Both the position numbers and the translations under genes were made by a program. From Candidatus Thalassospirochaeta sargassi (GTDB lineage Bacteria > Spirochaetota > Spirochaetia > UBA9216), in assembly GCA_028532855.1 (NCBI GenBank), contig JAQQAL010000010.1, positions 124,001-188,000 on the forward strand: DNA of 64,000 nt, written 5' to 3'. Of the stretch, positions 46,222-54,871 are shown piece after piece. Numbering within the stretch: the stretch's first letter is position 1; every line of letters begins with the position of its first letter. The notes under the pieces are model-generated. The model was given only the letters and a program-made list of their open reading frames with translations. It was not told the DNA's origin and ran no database searches.

Positions 46222-47699
46222 TATAATTCAACTCCCCATTCATTCAATTCTTCTGACGAATGTACAGAGAGCTCAGACGGAGTTCCGTCAAACACAACAG
46301 CACCTGCATTAAGGACAATTATCCTTTGAACTAAATCTTCAAAAAGAGCAAGGTCATGGCTGACAACAACTACTGTTTTTTCATTTTCTTGAAGTTCCTT
46401 TATAGTCTGAACCAGCTCTCCGGCGGTTTTCGAATCCTGGCCGAATGTCGGCTCATCAAGTAGGTAGAGCTCTCTCTCTTTTGTTAAAAGGGAGATTAAT
46501 GAAAGCCTTCGTTTCTCTCCGCCAGAAAGGGTAAACGGATTTTGATGCCGTTTGTCATAAAGACCATATCTCTTAAGCAGTACACTATCCTGAACCTCTT
46601 CCTGAACAGTCGGGTATACAAACTGATGCTCGGGATTCTGAAACAGATAAGCCGGCGCATCCTTCAATTTAAGTTTCTTTCCGGGGGTACGGTATAGTTT
46701 TCCGTCTATACTAATTGATCCTGTCTGAAGATCAGAGAGGCCAATGAGACTCTGTAATATAGTACTTTTACCGCAGCCGTTTCGCCCGACAAGGGCAGTA
46801 AACTCACCTCTTTCTATCTTCAGATCCAGGTTTTTTATTATTTGTTTTCTCTGATAACCGATAAATGAATTTTTAAACTCAAGAGCGGGCTTTTTCTCGG
46901 CTTGGCATTCATTTTGAATATTTACAAAGCCGCCGCTGCCACAGCTCCTGCCCTCTTGTTCCGGAAGCCAGACTCCCATTTTAGTAAGCAAATTCCGTTC
47001 ACGGGTCAGTACATCAATACCTTGTTCATCAAAAATAATCCTGACCTTTATGACAAGTACAATCACACGTTCAAAAAGATCCAGAAACAACTTTACGTGG
47101 TGTTCAACAAGCAGGAATCCCTTTTCAGGACTGAGCCATGATCGAAGCGCCTTTCGAAATTCTTTTCTTCCGGTTGGATCCAGATGTGCGGTTGGTTCAT
47201 CCATCACCAGCATTCGGCTTTCAAGTAAAGTTGTTGATGCAGCAGCGAGAACCTGCTGCTCGCCTCCGCTGAGAGTCTGAATACTTTGCTCCCTTTTGGA
47301 AAATCCGAATCTTTCGAATGATTTATCAATAAGTCCCTGCATTTTTGACGGTTCTACCTGCAGATTTTCAAGCCCGAAGGCTGCTTCTTCTTCAGGGTAC
47401 TGCAGACAGAACTGATGAGAGGGGGTTTGAAACACCACACCGAATATTTTGATAATCTCATTTCGAGTCATTTCTTCGGCAGGCTTACCATTAAAATAAA
47501 CATCGCCATCGGCGAAATAAATATCATAGGCTGTATAAAGTCTCAATAGAGCCAGAAGCAGGGTGGATTTTCCTCCTCCACTGGGCCCCAGGATCAGAAT
47601 ACGTTCGTCACTTGAAAAATCAAGATTTATGTTTGATATAATCGGCCGCTGATCTTTTCTATAACGAAAGCTGAAATCCCGGATTGAGACTTTGAACAT
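46221..47699 (-). CDS. ykoD: Fused double ABC ATPase of an ECF transporter (YkoD-like)
   Basis: 492 residues with two ATPase domains of the cobalt/ECF type: GPSGGGKST, LSGGEQQVLAAAST, LVMDEPTAHLDP, then GRNGCGKST, LSGGEKRRLSLIS, YLLDEPTFGQD. The fusion is the typical YkoD form. It energises uptake of hydroxymethylpyrimidine or thiamine. Confidence 0.9.
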   Translation of the reverse strand: MFKVSIRDFSFRYRKDQRPIISNINLDFSSDERILILGPSGGGKSTLLLALLRLYTAYDIYFADGDVYFNGKPAEEMTRNEIIKIFGVVFQTPSHQFCLQYPEEEAAFGLENLQVEPSKMQGLIDKSFERFGFSKREQSIQTLSGGEQQVLAAASTTLLESRMLVMDEPTAHLDPTGRKEFRKALRSWLSPEKGFLLVEHHVKLFLDLFERVIVLVIKVRIIFDEQGIDVLTRERNLLTKMGVWLPEQEGRSCGSGGFVNIQNECQAEKKPALEFKNSFIGYQRKQIIKNLDLKIERGEFTALVGRNGCGKSTILQSLIGLSDLQTGSISIDGKLYRTPGKKLKLKDAPAYLFQNPEHQFVYPTVQEEVQDSVLLKRYGLYDKRHQNPFTLSGGEKRRLSLISLLTKERELYLLDEPTFGQDSKTAGELVQTIKELQENEKTVVVVSHDLALFEDLVQRIIVLNAGAVVFDGTPSELSVHSSEELNEWGVEL

Positions 47700-47702
47700 C
47701 CT

Positions 47703-48263
47703 TTATGCCTGTCCTATGGCAAAAGAACTTAGAGCCCCGGTTTTTACTAATCCGTCACCAATAATTTTACTGAAGACACCGGAAAACAGTGCAGCTGAGA
47801 GCAATCTGACACAGAGCATTATTCCCAGCATCGGAAGGGCATAAGAGCTGTAGTTATAATAGATGTAATTATAAATGAAGGTGAACAGAGCCGCTATGCA
47901 GCCTGAGAGAATCAGGGTCCAGAGATTATACTTTTTGTATCCGGTTACAAGGAAAGCAAGTTCACATCCGGCTCCCTGAATAGATGCCCCGAGCAGCATG
48001 GAGACTCCCATGGGGGTTCCCAAAACAACTTCTCCAAGAGCTGCCATTATCTCTCCGGCGAAGGCTATACCGGGCTTTCTTATTATGTACATGGCACAGG
48101 TAGCTCCCATGAACCATATACCGTAGACCATATCAAGTCCAATAGGGCCGGCTGCGGCTGTAGCTACTCCCCACACAGCTATTCCTCCCAGGTAAATTGA
48201 TCCGAAAACAAGCCCAAGCAATGCAAGCAGGAGCAGATCTTTCATTTTCCAGGATTTAGTCAT
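47703..48263 (-). CDS. ykoE: Substrate-specific membrane subunit (YkoE-like)
   Basis: 186 residues, five to six hydrophobic helices, with GIAFAGEIMAALGEVVLGTPMG and GCELAFLVTGYKKYNLW, typical of YkoE-family S-components. Its place between the TPP riboswitch and the ATPase supports thiamine or hydroxymethylpyrimidine specificity. Confidence 0.85.
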   Translation of the reverse strand: MTKSWKMKDLLLLALLGLVFGSIYLGGIAVWGVATAAAGPIGLDMVYGIWFMGATCAMYIIRKPGIAFAGEIMAALGEVVLGTPMGVSMLLGASIQGAGCELAFLVTGYKKYNLWTLILSGCIAALFTFIYNYIYYNYSSYALPMLGIMLCVRLLSAALFSGVFSKIIGDGLVKTGALSSFAIGQA

Positions 48264-48275
48264 AATAAATTTCTC

Positions 48276-48875
48276 CTAAAGTTGAATATTTTTGTTAGGG
48301 ACAGAAGGACTGCCCTTTGATAGCGTTAGGTGGAATACAGTATGAATGCCTCCACGTACAGAGGTTTCGAAGGCTTCCTCAAGAGCAGTGAGCAAGGTAC
48401 CAAGAGGCCCGTCAAGCCGTGTGCAGTAATGGGCCCTGGATATTTCAAGCTGATTTTTACTTTGTACACCTGCAATTGTGTCTTCTATTACCGACAGATG
48501 AGTATCTGCGCCAAGAGGATAATACGACCACAGACATGATACCGGGATATCGTACACTGAACTTAAGTCCGTAATAATCTCGTCTGTTGTATCCGCGGGT
48601 ATTGTTTCAGGAACATCCCCCTCGCAGCCGAAGGAAAACAGCAGATTTGCAACTGTATGTCCTTCAGGCTCAAAGGCTCTCCCTATAATTTCAGTTACGT
48701 AATCGAAGACTCTTCGTCTGCTTCCCTGTATGGTAGTGCCCATATCATCGGTAAGGACTGCAAGATTTCGACGATCACTTTCTTTAACTGCGTTTAAAAT
48801 GAGATCGGCAAATTTATCCTGCATAGGATAGACCCCAAGATGCGCACCGTATATACCGGTGGAACAGCATTTCAT
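48276..48875 (-). CDS. ykoF: Thiamine/HMP-binding protein (YkoF-like)
   Basis: 199 residues with two tandem ferredoxin-like halves (GAHLGVYPMQDKFADLIL and LWSYYPLGADTHLSVIEDTI). YkoF of B. subtilis binds thiamine and precursors in the cytoplasm. First gene after the riboswitch, 12 bp ahead of ykoE. Confidence 0.85.
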   Translation of the reverse strand: MKCCSTGIYGAHLGVYPMQDKFADLILNAVKESDRRNLAVLTDDMGTTIQGSRRRVFDYVTEIIGRAFEPEGHTVANLLFSFGCEGDVPETIPADTTDEIITDLSSVYDIPVSCLWSYYPLGADTHLSVIEDTIAGVQSKNQLEISRAHYCTRLDGPLGTLLTALEEAFETSVRGGIHTVFHLTLSKGSPSVPNKNIQL

Positions 48876-48956
48876 TAATAACTCCGTCGAATAGAGCTGA
48901 TTTATAGAAGGGGTATTTTAAGAATTGGAAAAATTATGCGGCCAAAATATGATACT

Positions 48957-49035
48957 CTTCCCTACGTCAGCATTATCTGAATCAGGTTATGAGGGTATTG
49001 ACGATAAGTCTTCTCAGCCTTGCGGCTCCCCTTGA
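48957..49035 (-). promoter_or_regulatory. TPP riboswitch (thi box)
   Basis: On the minus strand, GGGGAGCC and GGCTGAGA (P1/P2 and J-region) are followed by ACCCTCATAACCTGATT, CAGATAATGCTGACG and TAGGG, the near-invariant thi-box core, ending about 80 bp before ykoF. It should repress expression when thiamine diphosphate is abundant. A -35-like TTGCAA with TTTATT lies upstream near 49060-49085. Confidence 0.95.
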
Positions 49036-49169
49036 ATACATCTATTCCTGAACAATAAAACATATATACTCTTATTTTGCAAGCAGCTTTATTAAAAGAA
49101 TTTCAAAAGTTCAGATAGGTATAGACATTGTTACAGCATTTGTTTTTTCTCACGTTTCATCCATCTGTA

Positions 49170-49583
49170 TCAACACCGCTTTGTAATTGCAGTCTTAGCG
49201 ACCAAATCTTTAATGCAAAGTCCCCGGTGGACCTGCTTAACCGTGTGTTTTACGCCCTTGCAGCTTCGTATTTTAACAAGATAATCATTTAGTTTTGCTG
49301 TTTTCATTACAATGTAGTCTATTGGGTTATTAAGAGAAGCAAATAAAGGGATACCTCTACCTAATAAAAGCGAGGCCTTAGAAATAATCATTTCATCAAT
49401 AAGATCATGTTTTAAAAAGCTCTGAATAGTTTGCCCGTCATCTATATACAAATTCAGGAAACGACTTTTATTTAATTTTGATACTATATCAGGAATTTCT
49501 CCTCTAACAATTTCAGCTTGTTCGGATAAATTTCAGGAATTACTTTTAGAATATTGCTCAGTACAAATACTTTCTTATCGTAT
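49170..49583 (-). pseudogene. RibD C-terminal/dihydrofolate reductase-like protein, frameshifted and truncated
   Basis: The minus strand encodes KKVFVLSNILKVIPEIYPNK, then in a shifted frame AEIVRGEIPDIVSKLNKS and LYIDDGQTIQSFLKHDLIDE, continuing to LLGRGIPLF. This is the C-terminal half of the COG0262 (RibD_C) family. One frameshift lies near 49515, and the upstream part is cut off at 49583 by an IS3-family element. It may be the remains of a distal cassette. Confidence 0.65.
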
Positions 49584-49872
49584 TGACCTATCCCCTAATT
49601 TCGAACACTCGTAGGATTAGTTTTCTGCCTATTTAGTATATCCTCATACTGACTTGGCGTCATTCCTTTTAATCGTTTTTGAGGACGTTCTTCGTTGTAT
49701 TCTACCCGCCATTCTTCAATTATCTCTCTGGCAGAATCCAATGATTCAAAATAATTTGAGTTTAAACATTCATATCTGAATGTCCCATTAAAACTTTCTA
49801 TATGGCAGTTATCTATTAACCTGCCTGGACGTGAGTAAATTATTATTACTCCTTTTCTAAAACACCATTCAT

Positions 49873-50292
49873 CTAAATCCTGACTTCTGAACTCTGGTCC
49901 TTATCGCATTTGAAATAATCAGGGTAGCCATTTTCTTCACAAACGAATTCTAAAATATCAGAAACATCTTTACCTGTGATTGAAAATGCGGGATAGATTA
50001 CCGGTGCTTTATTCGTTACAGGATCAAGCACTGTTAGTATTTTCAACTTACGGTTGGAGTTAACTGAATCTGTTACAAAATCCATGGTTAAAACTTTCAT
50101 AGGTTCAGCTGGAAGTTCAACAGGTACTCGTTCTTCACAGGCAATCTTTGCTCTACGTCTTCGCCGATTTAGCTTTAATCCTTGTTGATTATATATTCTC
50201 TCAGTTCTCTTATGATTTATATTAAGACCTTGTTGCCGTAATTTTAGATGGATCATTCCACAACCATATTTTGAATTCTTTGATAGAATCAT
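49873..50292 (-). pseudogene. IS3-family transposase OrfB, central fragment
   Basis: 139 residues covering the HTH_21 and first DDE region (LNINHKRTERIYNQQGLKLN, LTMDFVTDS). The frame breaks after KCDKDQSSEVRI; the rest (EFRSQDLDEWCFRKG ... ERPQKRLKGMTP) continues in another frame to about 49606. Not functional as it stands. Confidence 0.8.
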
Positions 50293-50432
50293 TTATATTG
50301 CTTCAATAATTTCCGAGTCATTATTAGGTTTGGGTTTATATAAATATGTTGAACGTGCAATACAGGCCAGCCTGCAGGCTCGTCTGATTGATAACCCGAA
50401 GCTATGGATTAAATGGTCAACCATTTCTCTTT

Positions 50433-50717
50433 TTACTCCGGGTTGCAGAACTTTTTTATGAGCTCCTTTTGGGCCATGCTATCAAGTGATAAATCAGCTA
50501 CCAGCTTTTTTAAATTTGCATTTTCTTCTTCAAGCTGCCTGAGTCTGACAATTTCTTTTGCAGACATTCCACCGTATTTTTTCTTCCAGTTATAAAAGGT
50601 GTTTTCGCTGATCCCGTACTCTCGGGCAACATCTTTTACTTTTTTACCGGATGAGTGTTCATACATTATTCTTACAATCTGTTCTTCTGTAAATCGCTTT
50701 TTCATTTCAGCCTCCAT
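50433..50717 (-). CDS. IS3-family transposase OrfA
   Basis: 94 residues: helix-turn-helix VKDVAREYGISENTFYNWKKK and coiled coil RLRQLEEENANLKKLVADL. Complete, but its OrfB partner is broken. Confidence 0.85.
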   Translation of the reverse strand: MEAEMKKRFTEEQIVRIMYEHSSGKKVKDVAREYGISENTFYNWKKKYGGMSAKEIVRLRQLEEENANLKKLVADLSLDSMAQKELIKKFCNPE

Positions 50718-50785
50718 TCTAATTATTGGCTGAAAACTAATCTACCCTGTGGTACAGTTTTTGGGGGATAGGTCAAAATATATAT

Positions 50786-51415
50786 TTATTTACTTTTTAG
50801 CTTTTCTAGATCCATGCTCGTCAATATCTCAAGATTTTCTGAGATTTTTTCCGCATCCCAATCCCACCATTTTAACTCCAATAGAAGTGAAATTATATCA
50901 TCAGAAAATCTCTTTTTGATTACAGTAGCAGGATTACCTCCAACAATTGTATAAGGTTCTACATCATTTACAACGACAGACTTTGAAGCAATTATTGCTC
51001 CATTGCCAATATGCACTCCTGGCATAATTAAAGAGTCATACCCAATCCAAACATCATTTTCAATAATTGTGTCACCTTTGTTGGGTAATTCTGCTAGCTC
51101 TGGTGTTACTTTTTCCCATCCATTTCCAAATATTTGAAAGGGATAAGTACTGAAACAGTTAGTTTTATGGTTAGCACCATTCATTATAAATTTTGTTTTA
51201 TGAGCAATTGCACAGAATTTCCCAATAATTAATTTATCACCTATAAACGGGAAATGATATAATACATTTTTCTCAAATTCTTCAGAATTTATAGGGTCAT
51301 CATAATATGTGTAGTCACCGATAATAATGTTAGGATTTTTAATTATATTATTTAAGTAACAAATTTGATTAAACCCTTTCATTGGATGTGGATCTGTTGG
51401 TTTTGGTCCATTCAT
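50786..51415 (-). CDS. Vat-like xenobiotic acetyltransferase
   Basis: 209 residues, left-handed beta-helix (hexapeptide) acetyltransferase. The pattern YHFPFIGDKLIIGKFCAIA, catalytic His in FIMNGANHKT, FGNGWEKVTPELAELPNKGD and DVWIGYDSLIMPGVHIGNG aligns well with streptogramin A acetyltransferases (Vat) and CatB-type chloramphenicol enzymes. It transfers acetyl from acetyl-CoA to a drug hydroxyl. Substrate not proven. Distal cassette; its attC side is cut off 10 bp past the stop by an IS. Confidence 0.85.
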   Translation of the reverse strand: MNGPKPTDPHPMKGFNQICYLNNIIKNPNIIIGDYTYYDDPINSEEFEKNVLYHFPFIGDKLIIGKFCAIAHKTKFIMNGANHKTNCFSTYPFQIFGNGWEKVTPELAELPNKGDTIIENDVWIGYDSLIMPGVHIGNGAIIASKSVVVNDVEPYTIVGGNPATVIKKRFSDDIISLLLELKWWDWDAEKISENLEILTSMDLEKLKSK

Positions 51416-51486
51416 TTAAATTCCCTTTGTTGTTGCGAGTCACAGACGACGGGCCTAAAATCTATGTTTTAAACCCCTTATTTCTT

Positions 51487-51575
51487 AGAACGTTCGCGGA
51501 TATACGACGTTCGGCGGAGCTGAATGTGCCGAAGGCCAAGTCCGGAGAGCGCAGCGTATATTAGCTGTTATAGGC
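51487..51575 (-). repeat. attC-like site (GFA cassette)
   Basis: Left arm AACGTTCGCGGATATACG, right arm CGTATATTAGCTGTTATAGG, complementary with bulges; an inner GCCGAAGGC lies near the CAAGTC box. It follows the GFA gene in its reading direction. Confidence 0.65.
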
Positions 51576-51660
51576 ATTAAGCGCTGGCATGTAGTAATAT
51601 AACGAGCAATGGCGGCGAACGATACTGGGTTTCTTGTAAATTTAGGTTTTCTACACATTT

Positions 51661-52065
51661 TTATTCTTTTGGTAAATCCTCATAGTGTGGAATCTTTTCA
51701 AGGTAGTGATCCCAATTAGCTTTTTCATTTAAATAGATATGGCCAGTAGGAACTATTTCTATATCTGTGTCCAGACTTCCAGCAGGAACAACAAGTAGTT
51801 TACCATCCATTTGTATACTAGGTAGCGCAGAGCTACAGTTTGGACAAAAGCTCTTTATGTGTCCTGAATTATTGTGGTTATACGTTTTTACATTTTCTTC
51901 TCCTCTCAACCATTTTAACGTTGCTGTTGTTGAAAAAATATTTGAAGCATGAACAGACCCAGTATCTTTACGACAAGATTTACAGTGACATAAAAAGAAG
52001 TTTTCAAAATTTCCTCTTATCTCATATTTAATTTTTCCGCAAAGACACGATCCTGAATGTATCAT
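51661..52065 (-). CDS. GFA-family (glutathione-dependent formaldehyde-activating-like) protein
   Basis: 134 residues from ATG 52065, preceded by GGAGG; the frame extends further upstream without support. Zinc cysteines appear as SCLCGKIKY, CHCKSCRK and CPNCSS, the GFA/CENP-V fold. The family is often found in integron cassettes. Enzymatic role uncertain. Confidence 0.85.
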   Translation of the reverse strand: MIHSGSCLCGKIKYEIRGNFENFFLCHCKSCRKDTGSVHASNIFSTTATLKWLRGEENVKTYNHNNSGHIKSFCPNCSSALPSIQMDGKLLVVPAGSLDTDIEIVPTGHIYLNEKANWDHYLEKIPHYEDLPKE

Positions 52066-52137
52066 TTTTCCTCCAATCCGAGCCGCCGGGGTAGCAATTT
52101 TTTTCTTTTGTATCAAAATACAAAGAACTTATTGCCT

Positions 52138-52219
52138 ATAACGTTCCGGGGTTATAGAACGTTTTTCGAATCAAACTGTGGGGAAGCCCTGAGCCCGAAT
52201 GGGCGAAGTATATAGCCCC
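52138..52219 (-). repeat. attC-like site, truncated by an IS
   Basis: ATAACGTTCCGGGGTTATA ... GCATATAGCCCC-type arms closely match the intact site at 55751-55840, but the terminal TGTTAT box is missing because an IS3 element begins at 52220. Confidence 0.65.
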
Positions 52220-53378
52220 TGGAATTCCCCCAGTTCTGTAGACATTCTTAACTTGCCATAGGAGCCTTTTCAAAATCAACAGGTGATCGCCGATTTAAGT
52301 GTTCATGCCTTCTTTTTCTGTTATAAAATACTTCAATGTAATCAAAAATATCTTTCCGAGCATCTTCTCGTGTCAGATATTTTCTTCTACGCGTTCGTTC
52401 TTTTTTCAAGCTGTTGAAAAAAGATTCGACGGCAGCGTTATCGTAACAGTTCCCTCGACGACTCATACTCTGAATGAAATTGTTGTTTTTATAAAACCGA
52501 TTCCAATCTCTGCTCGAATATTTAGTCCCCTGATCTGAATGAATAATAACTTTGTTTTTTGGTCGACGTCTCCAGAATGCTGAAAGCAGAGCCTGAACAA
52601 CAATATCTCGGTGAAGAGTATTTTGCATCGACCAACCAATAATTCTTCGAGAGCACAAATCCATTACTACCGTCAGATATAACCAGCCTTCACTGGTTGG
52701 TATATAAGTAATATCTGTCACCCATGCAACATCTATTTCATCATAGTTAAAATTCTGTTGCAGATGATTTTCAAGCGTAACTGATGGCTTGCCTTACTTA
52801 TAGCGCCGCATTTTTAATCCAATTTCTGCCTGGATTTTATTCTCACGCATGATTCGAGCTACACGATTTAATCCGCAAACCTCGCCAGATTCACGTAGGT
52901 CTTCAAATATTCTGGGGCTGCCGTAAACTTTATCACTCTCATCCCAAAAATGTTTTATTTGCTTGAGAATACGCTCGTCTTCTATCTGGCGCGCCGACTT
53001 CGGTTTATTCAACCAGGCATAGATACCGCTGCGATGAACTTTCAGATTTGCGAAGAATGCCGCGGCTTTTTTTAGGATGTCACGCTCCTCGGTGACCCGC
53101 CGCAACTCGGATTGGGGTCTTTGAATTTCTTTTTCTTGAGCAGACATCTGTTGCTCAGCTTTTATTGATTTAGGATTCCTTGGAGCTGCCTTGAGCCACT
53201 TGTATAAGCTATGTGTCGAAACGCCTAAACGCTCTCCGACTTCCCTTACTGAATAGCCGCGTTCAACAATTTGAGTAACAGCTTCCTTCTTAAATTCATC
53301 CGTATACCTGGATTTTCCCATCTACATCTTCTCCTCATTTTGAGTTTATCAGATGGCTACGATTTCGGGGGAATTCCA
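52220..53378 (-). mobile_element. IS3-family insertion sequence, decayed
   Basis: 1159 bp with perfect inverted ends TGGAATTCCCCC. The left flank is attC sequence, the right flank an unrelated transposase fragment, and the flanking bases (CCC and GTT) show no target duplication. So sequence between the original flanks was lost after insertion, probably by IS-mediated deletion. Confidence 0.85.
52248..53321 (-). pseudogene. IS3-family transposase, OrfA-OrfB fused by deletion, with nonsense mutation
   Basis: Residues 1-90 are OrfA (YTDEFKKEAVTQIVERGYSV ... ERDILKKAAAFFA). It then jumps directly into OrfB at NLKVHRSGIYAWL, about 20-30 codons short of a normal element. OrfB runs to MRRYK-stop-GKPSV (TAA near 52794), where a TAC tyrosine codon is expected, and continues in frame to the end (VTDITYIP, HSDQGTKYSS, NAAVESFFNSLK carry the DDE residues). 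Not functional. Confidence 0.85.
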
Positions 53379-53584
53379 GTTCTTTATGAAGCGCATGCGA
53401 AATTTCATACTCATTATACCAATATCTTAACATCCTCTCTGATGGATAACCAAGCTCTCGGATGGCGACAGTTGCTTTAAAATCATACTGGATATAAAGC
53501 ATTACTGCTTTTATCCATTCTTCATAAGAATACATGAACTACCTCCTAAGTAGTCCAAGAATATGTCCGCACCCCCAAACCTGA
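53379..53584 (-). mobile_element. Remnant of a second IS3-family element
   Basis: The minus-strand frame from 53535 encodes EEWIKAVMLYIQYDFKATVA and IRELGYPSERMLRYWYNEYE, the start of an OrfA helix-turn-helix, cut at 53379 by the end of the other IS. Only this 5' part survives. Confidence 0.7.
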
Positions 53585-53802
53585 TGTTTTAGAACGGTGA
53601 TGACACATCGCCAACGCTTCATCCAGAGCCCAAAGTCAAATCCGGCAAAATATCGAAGCACGAATCCGTGCCCCCACAACCGGGGCCCTTTGCAGTTCGG
53701 GCAGCTTCCGGGATTTTCCCATAAAAATTGCCTGCCATACTTTTGAATTCTTTCTAAATATAACCGACAAATAAATAACGTTTTTATCCCCTTGGGGAAG
53801 TT

Positions 53803-53985
53803 TTAAGCAGCGGGAAGCGCCAACTTCATAACCACTGCTTTTTTGTCGGCATTCTTGTTTATGGATTCTGTAATTTTATTTAATTCTATTTGATATTTTT
53901 CAGGCTGGTTTGTTCAATTTAATTTGAGATTCTACAATTCTCTTAAATACGAGCCAGGACGGCGAGTGGAAATTTCCATCTGCCC
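53803..53985 (-). pseudogene. Decayed small cassette ORF
   Basis: The minus strand reads GNFHSPSWLVFKRIVESQ ... NKPA, a stop, then after a one-base shift EKYQIELNKITESINKN ... MKLALPAA. It looks like a frameshifted protein of about 60 residues. Family not recognised. The rest of 53585-53996 holds no other gene that I can see. Confidence 0.35.
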
Positions 53986-53995
53986 AAATATTTAA

Positions 53996-54070
53996 AATAA
54001 CGTTCCGCGAATATGCAAAGAAGCAATTTGGGTGAAGCGAAGCGGAACCGCATATTCGCTGTTATGCGCT
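53996..54070 (-). repeat. attC-like site (DUF4386-like cassette)
   Basis: Left arm ATAACGTTCCGCGAATATGC pairs with right arm GCATATTCGCTGTTATGC; the centre has AGCAATTTGGGTGAAGC. One of the clearest copies. Confidence 0.75.
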
Positions 54071-54763
54071 GGTCTGTTTTTGAGGGTTGTTTGAACTCAT
54101 CTTTAAAAATGTTATGACGAGCAAAATACAAAATACATACCATGGAATTAAGGATATTAATGAAAAAATTAAACCTATCGTACCAAAGTTTGCCGGAATT
54201 GACATAAAAAATGCTGATATTAATGCCAATATCGCAGTAGCTTTTGAAAAAATTGTACTTTTAAGCATAGCAAATCCAATTAAGAATAAAGTGATACAAC
54301 CAAGAAAGTAGTAGGTAACATAAGAGGTACCCTTCCACTCAAGCAACATATTCTGCGCTGATGCGATAAGACTTGTTTTAACAATTTCGTGGGTAGCTGA
54401 AAGGTATTCCCTACTTAGGAAATACATTTCTACTGATTTATTTGACGCAATATATGCTATTAATGCAATCGATCCCAGAATAAAAGCAATGGTAATCGTA
54501 TTTGTGTTGGTTTTATATAATGAAATTAGAATTGAAAAGTAGATAAATACTAGAATAATATTATTAAAAAGATATAGAAGATCCATATGAATAAGACCTA
54601 ATAGTGAATTTGAATTGAATAGTTCAATCCAGCCCAATGCTGTATTCGGATGAGAACTCAATCCAAATACGATTATTTGTACAGGGATAATAATTAACAT
54701 AATCAATGTTAAAATGGCTGTTGTTTTATACATTGGTTTCCAATTTTTATTTTCAAGTATCAT
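54062..54763 (-). CDS. Cassette-borne membrane protein, DUF4386-like
   Basis: 233 residues, about six hydrophobic helices (TTAILTLIMLIIIPVQIIVF first). The pattern and size resemble DUF4386 proteins. AAGGAATAAAA lies before the ATG and the stop falls within the right arm of its attC, a typical compact cassette. Function unknown. Confidence 0.7.
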   Translation of the reverse strand: MILENKNWKPMYKTTAILTLIMLIIIPVQIIVFGLSSHPNTALGWIELFNSNSLLGLIHMDLLYLFNNIILVFIYFSILISLYKTNTNTITIAFILGSIALIAYIASNKSVEMYFLSREYLSATHEIVKTSLIASAQNMLLEWKGTSYVTYYFLGCITLFLIGFAMLKSTIFSKATAILALISAFFMSIPANFGTIGLIFSLISLIPWYVFCILLVITFLKMSSNNPQKQTSA

Positions 54764-54802
54764 TTTTATTCCTTTCTGGTTTGTGTTTAAAACAGACTTG
54801 CA

Positions 54803-54824
54803 GATAACGTTTCGCTGTCATGTT
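54803..54824 (-). repeat. Collapsed attC-like site
   Basis: ATAACGTTT joins directly to CGCTGTCATG: the outer boxes are kept, but the whole central palindrome seen in the other copies is missing. Confidence 0.5.
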
Positions 54825-54871
54825 CAGTAAAAAAAGTCGGTGTGATTGGTACTATTTTTTCTCATGTTTTC

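Larger units (their letters stand above)
49584..50775 (-). mobile_element. IS3-family insertion sequence, decayed
   Basis: 1192 bp bounded by perfect 12-bp inverted repeats TGACCTATCCCC. OrfA (50433-50717) has KRFTEEQIVRIM and the helix-turn-helix plus leucine-zipper pattern of IS3 OrfA. OrfB is split by an in-frame TAA near 50292 and a frameshift near 49885; the catalytic DDE residues survive only in separate pieces (DFVTDS, KCDKD, NCHIESFNG). No clear target duplication is visible. It has removed the attC end of the Vat-like cassette. Confidence 0.85.

Noticed and set aside
53585-53800. tRNA or structured RNA
   Set aside because: Some GC-rich stems, but no cloverleaf or known RNA motif could be drawn.
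53943-54143. 66-codon minus-strand ORF
   Set aside because: It runs straight through the attC palindrome and has no RBS.
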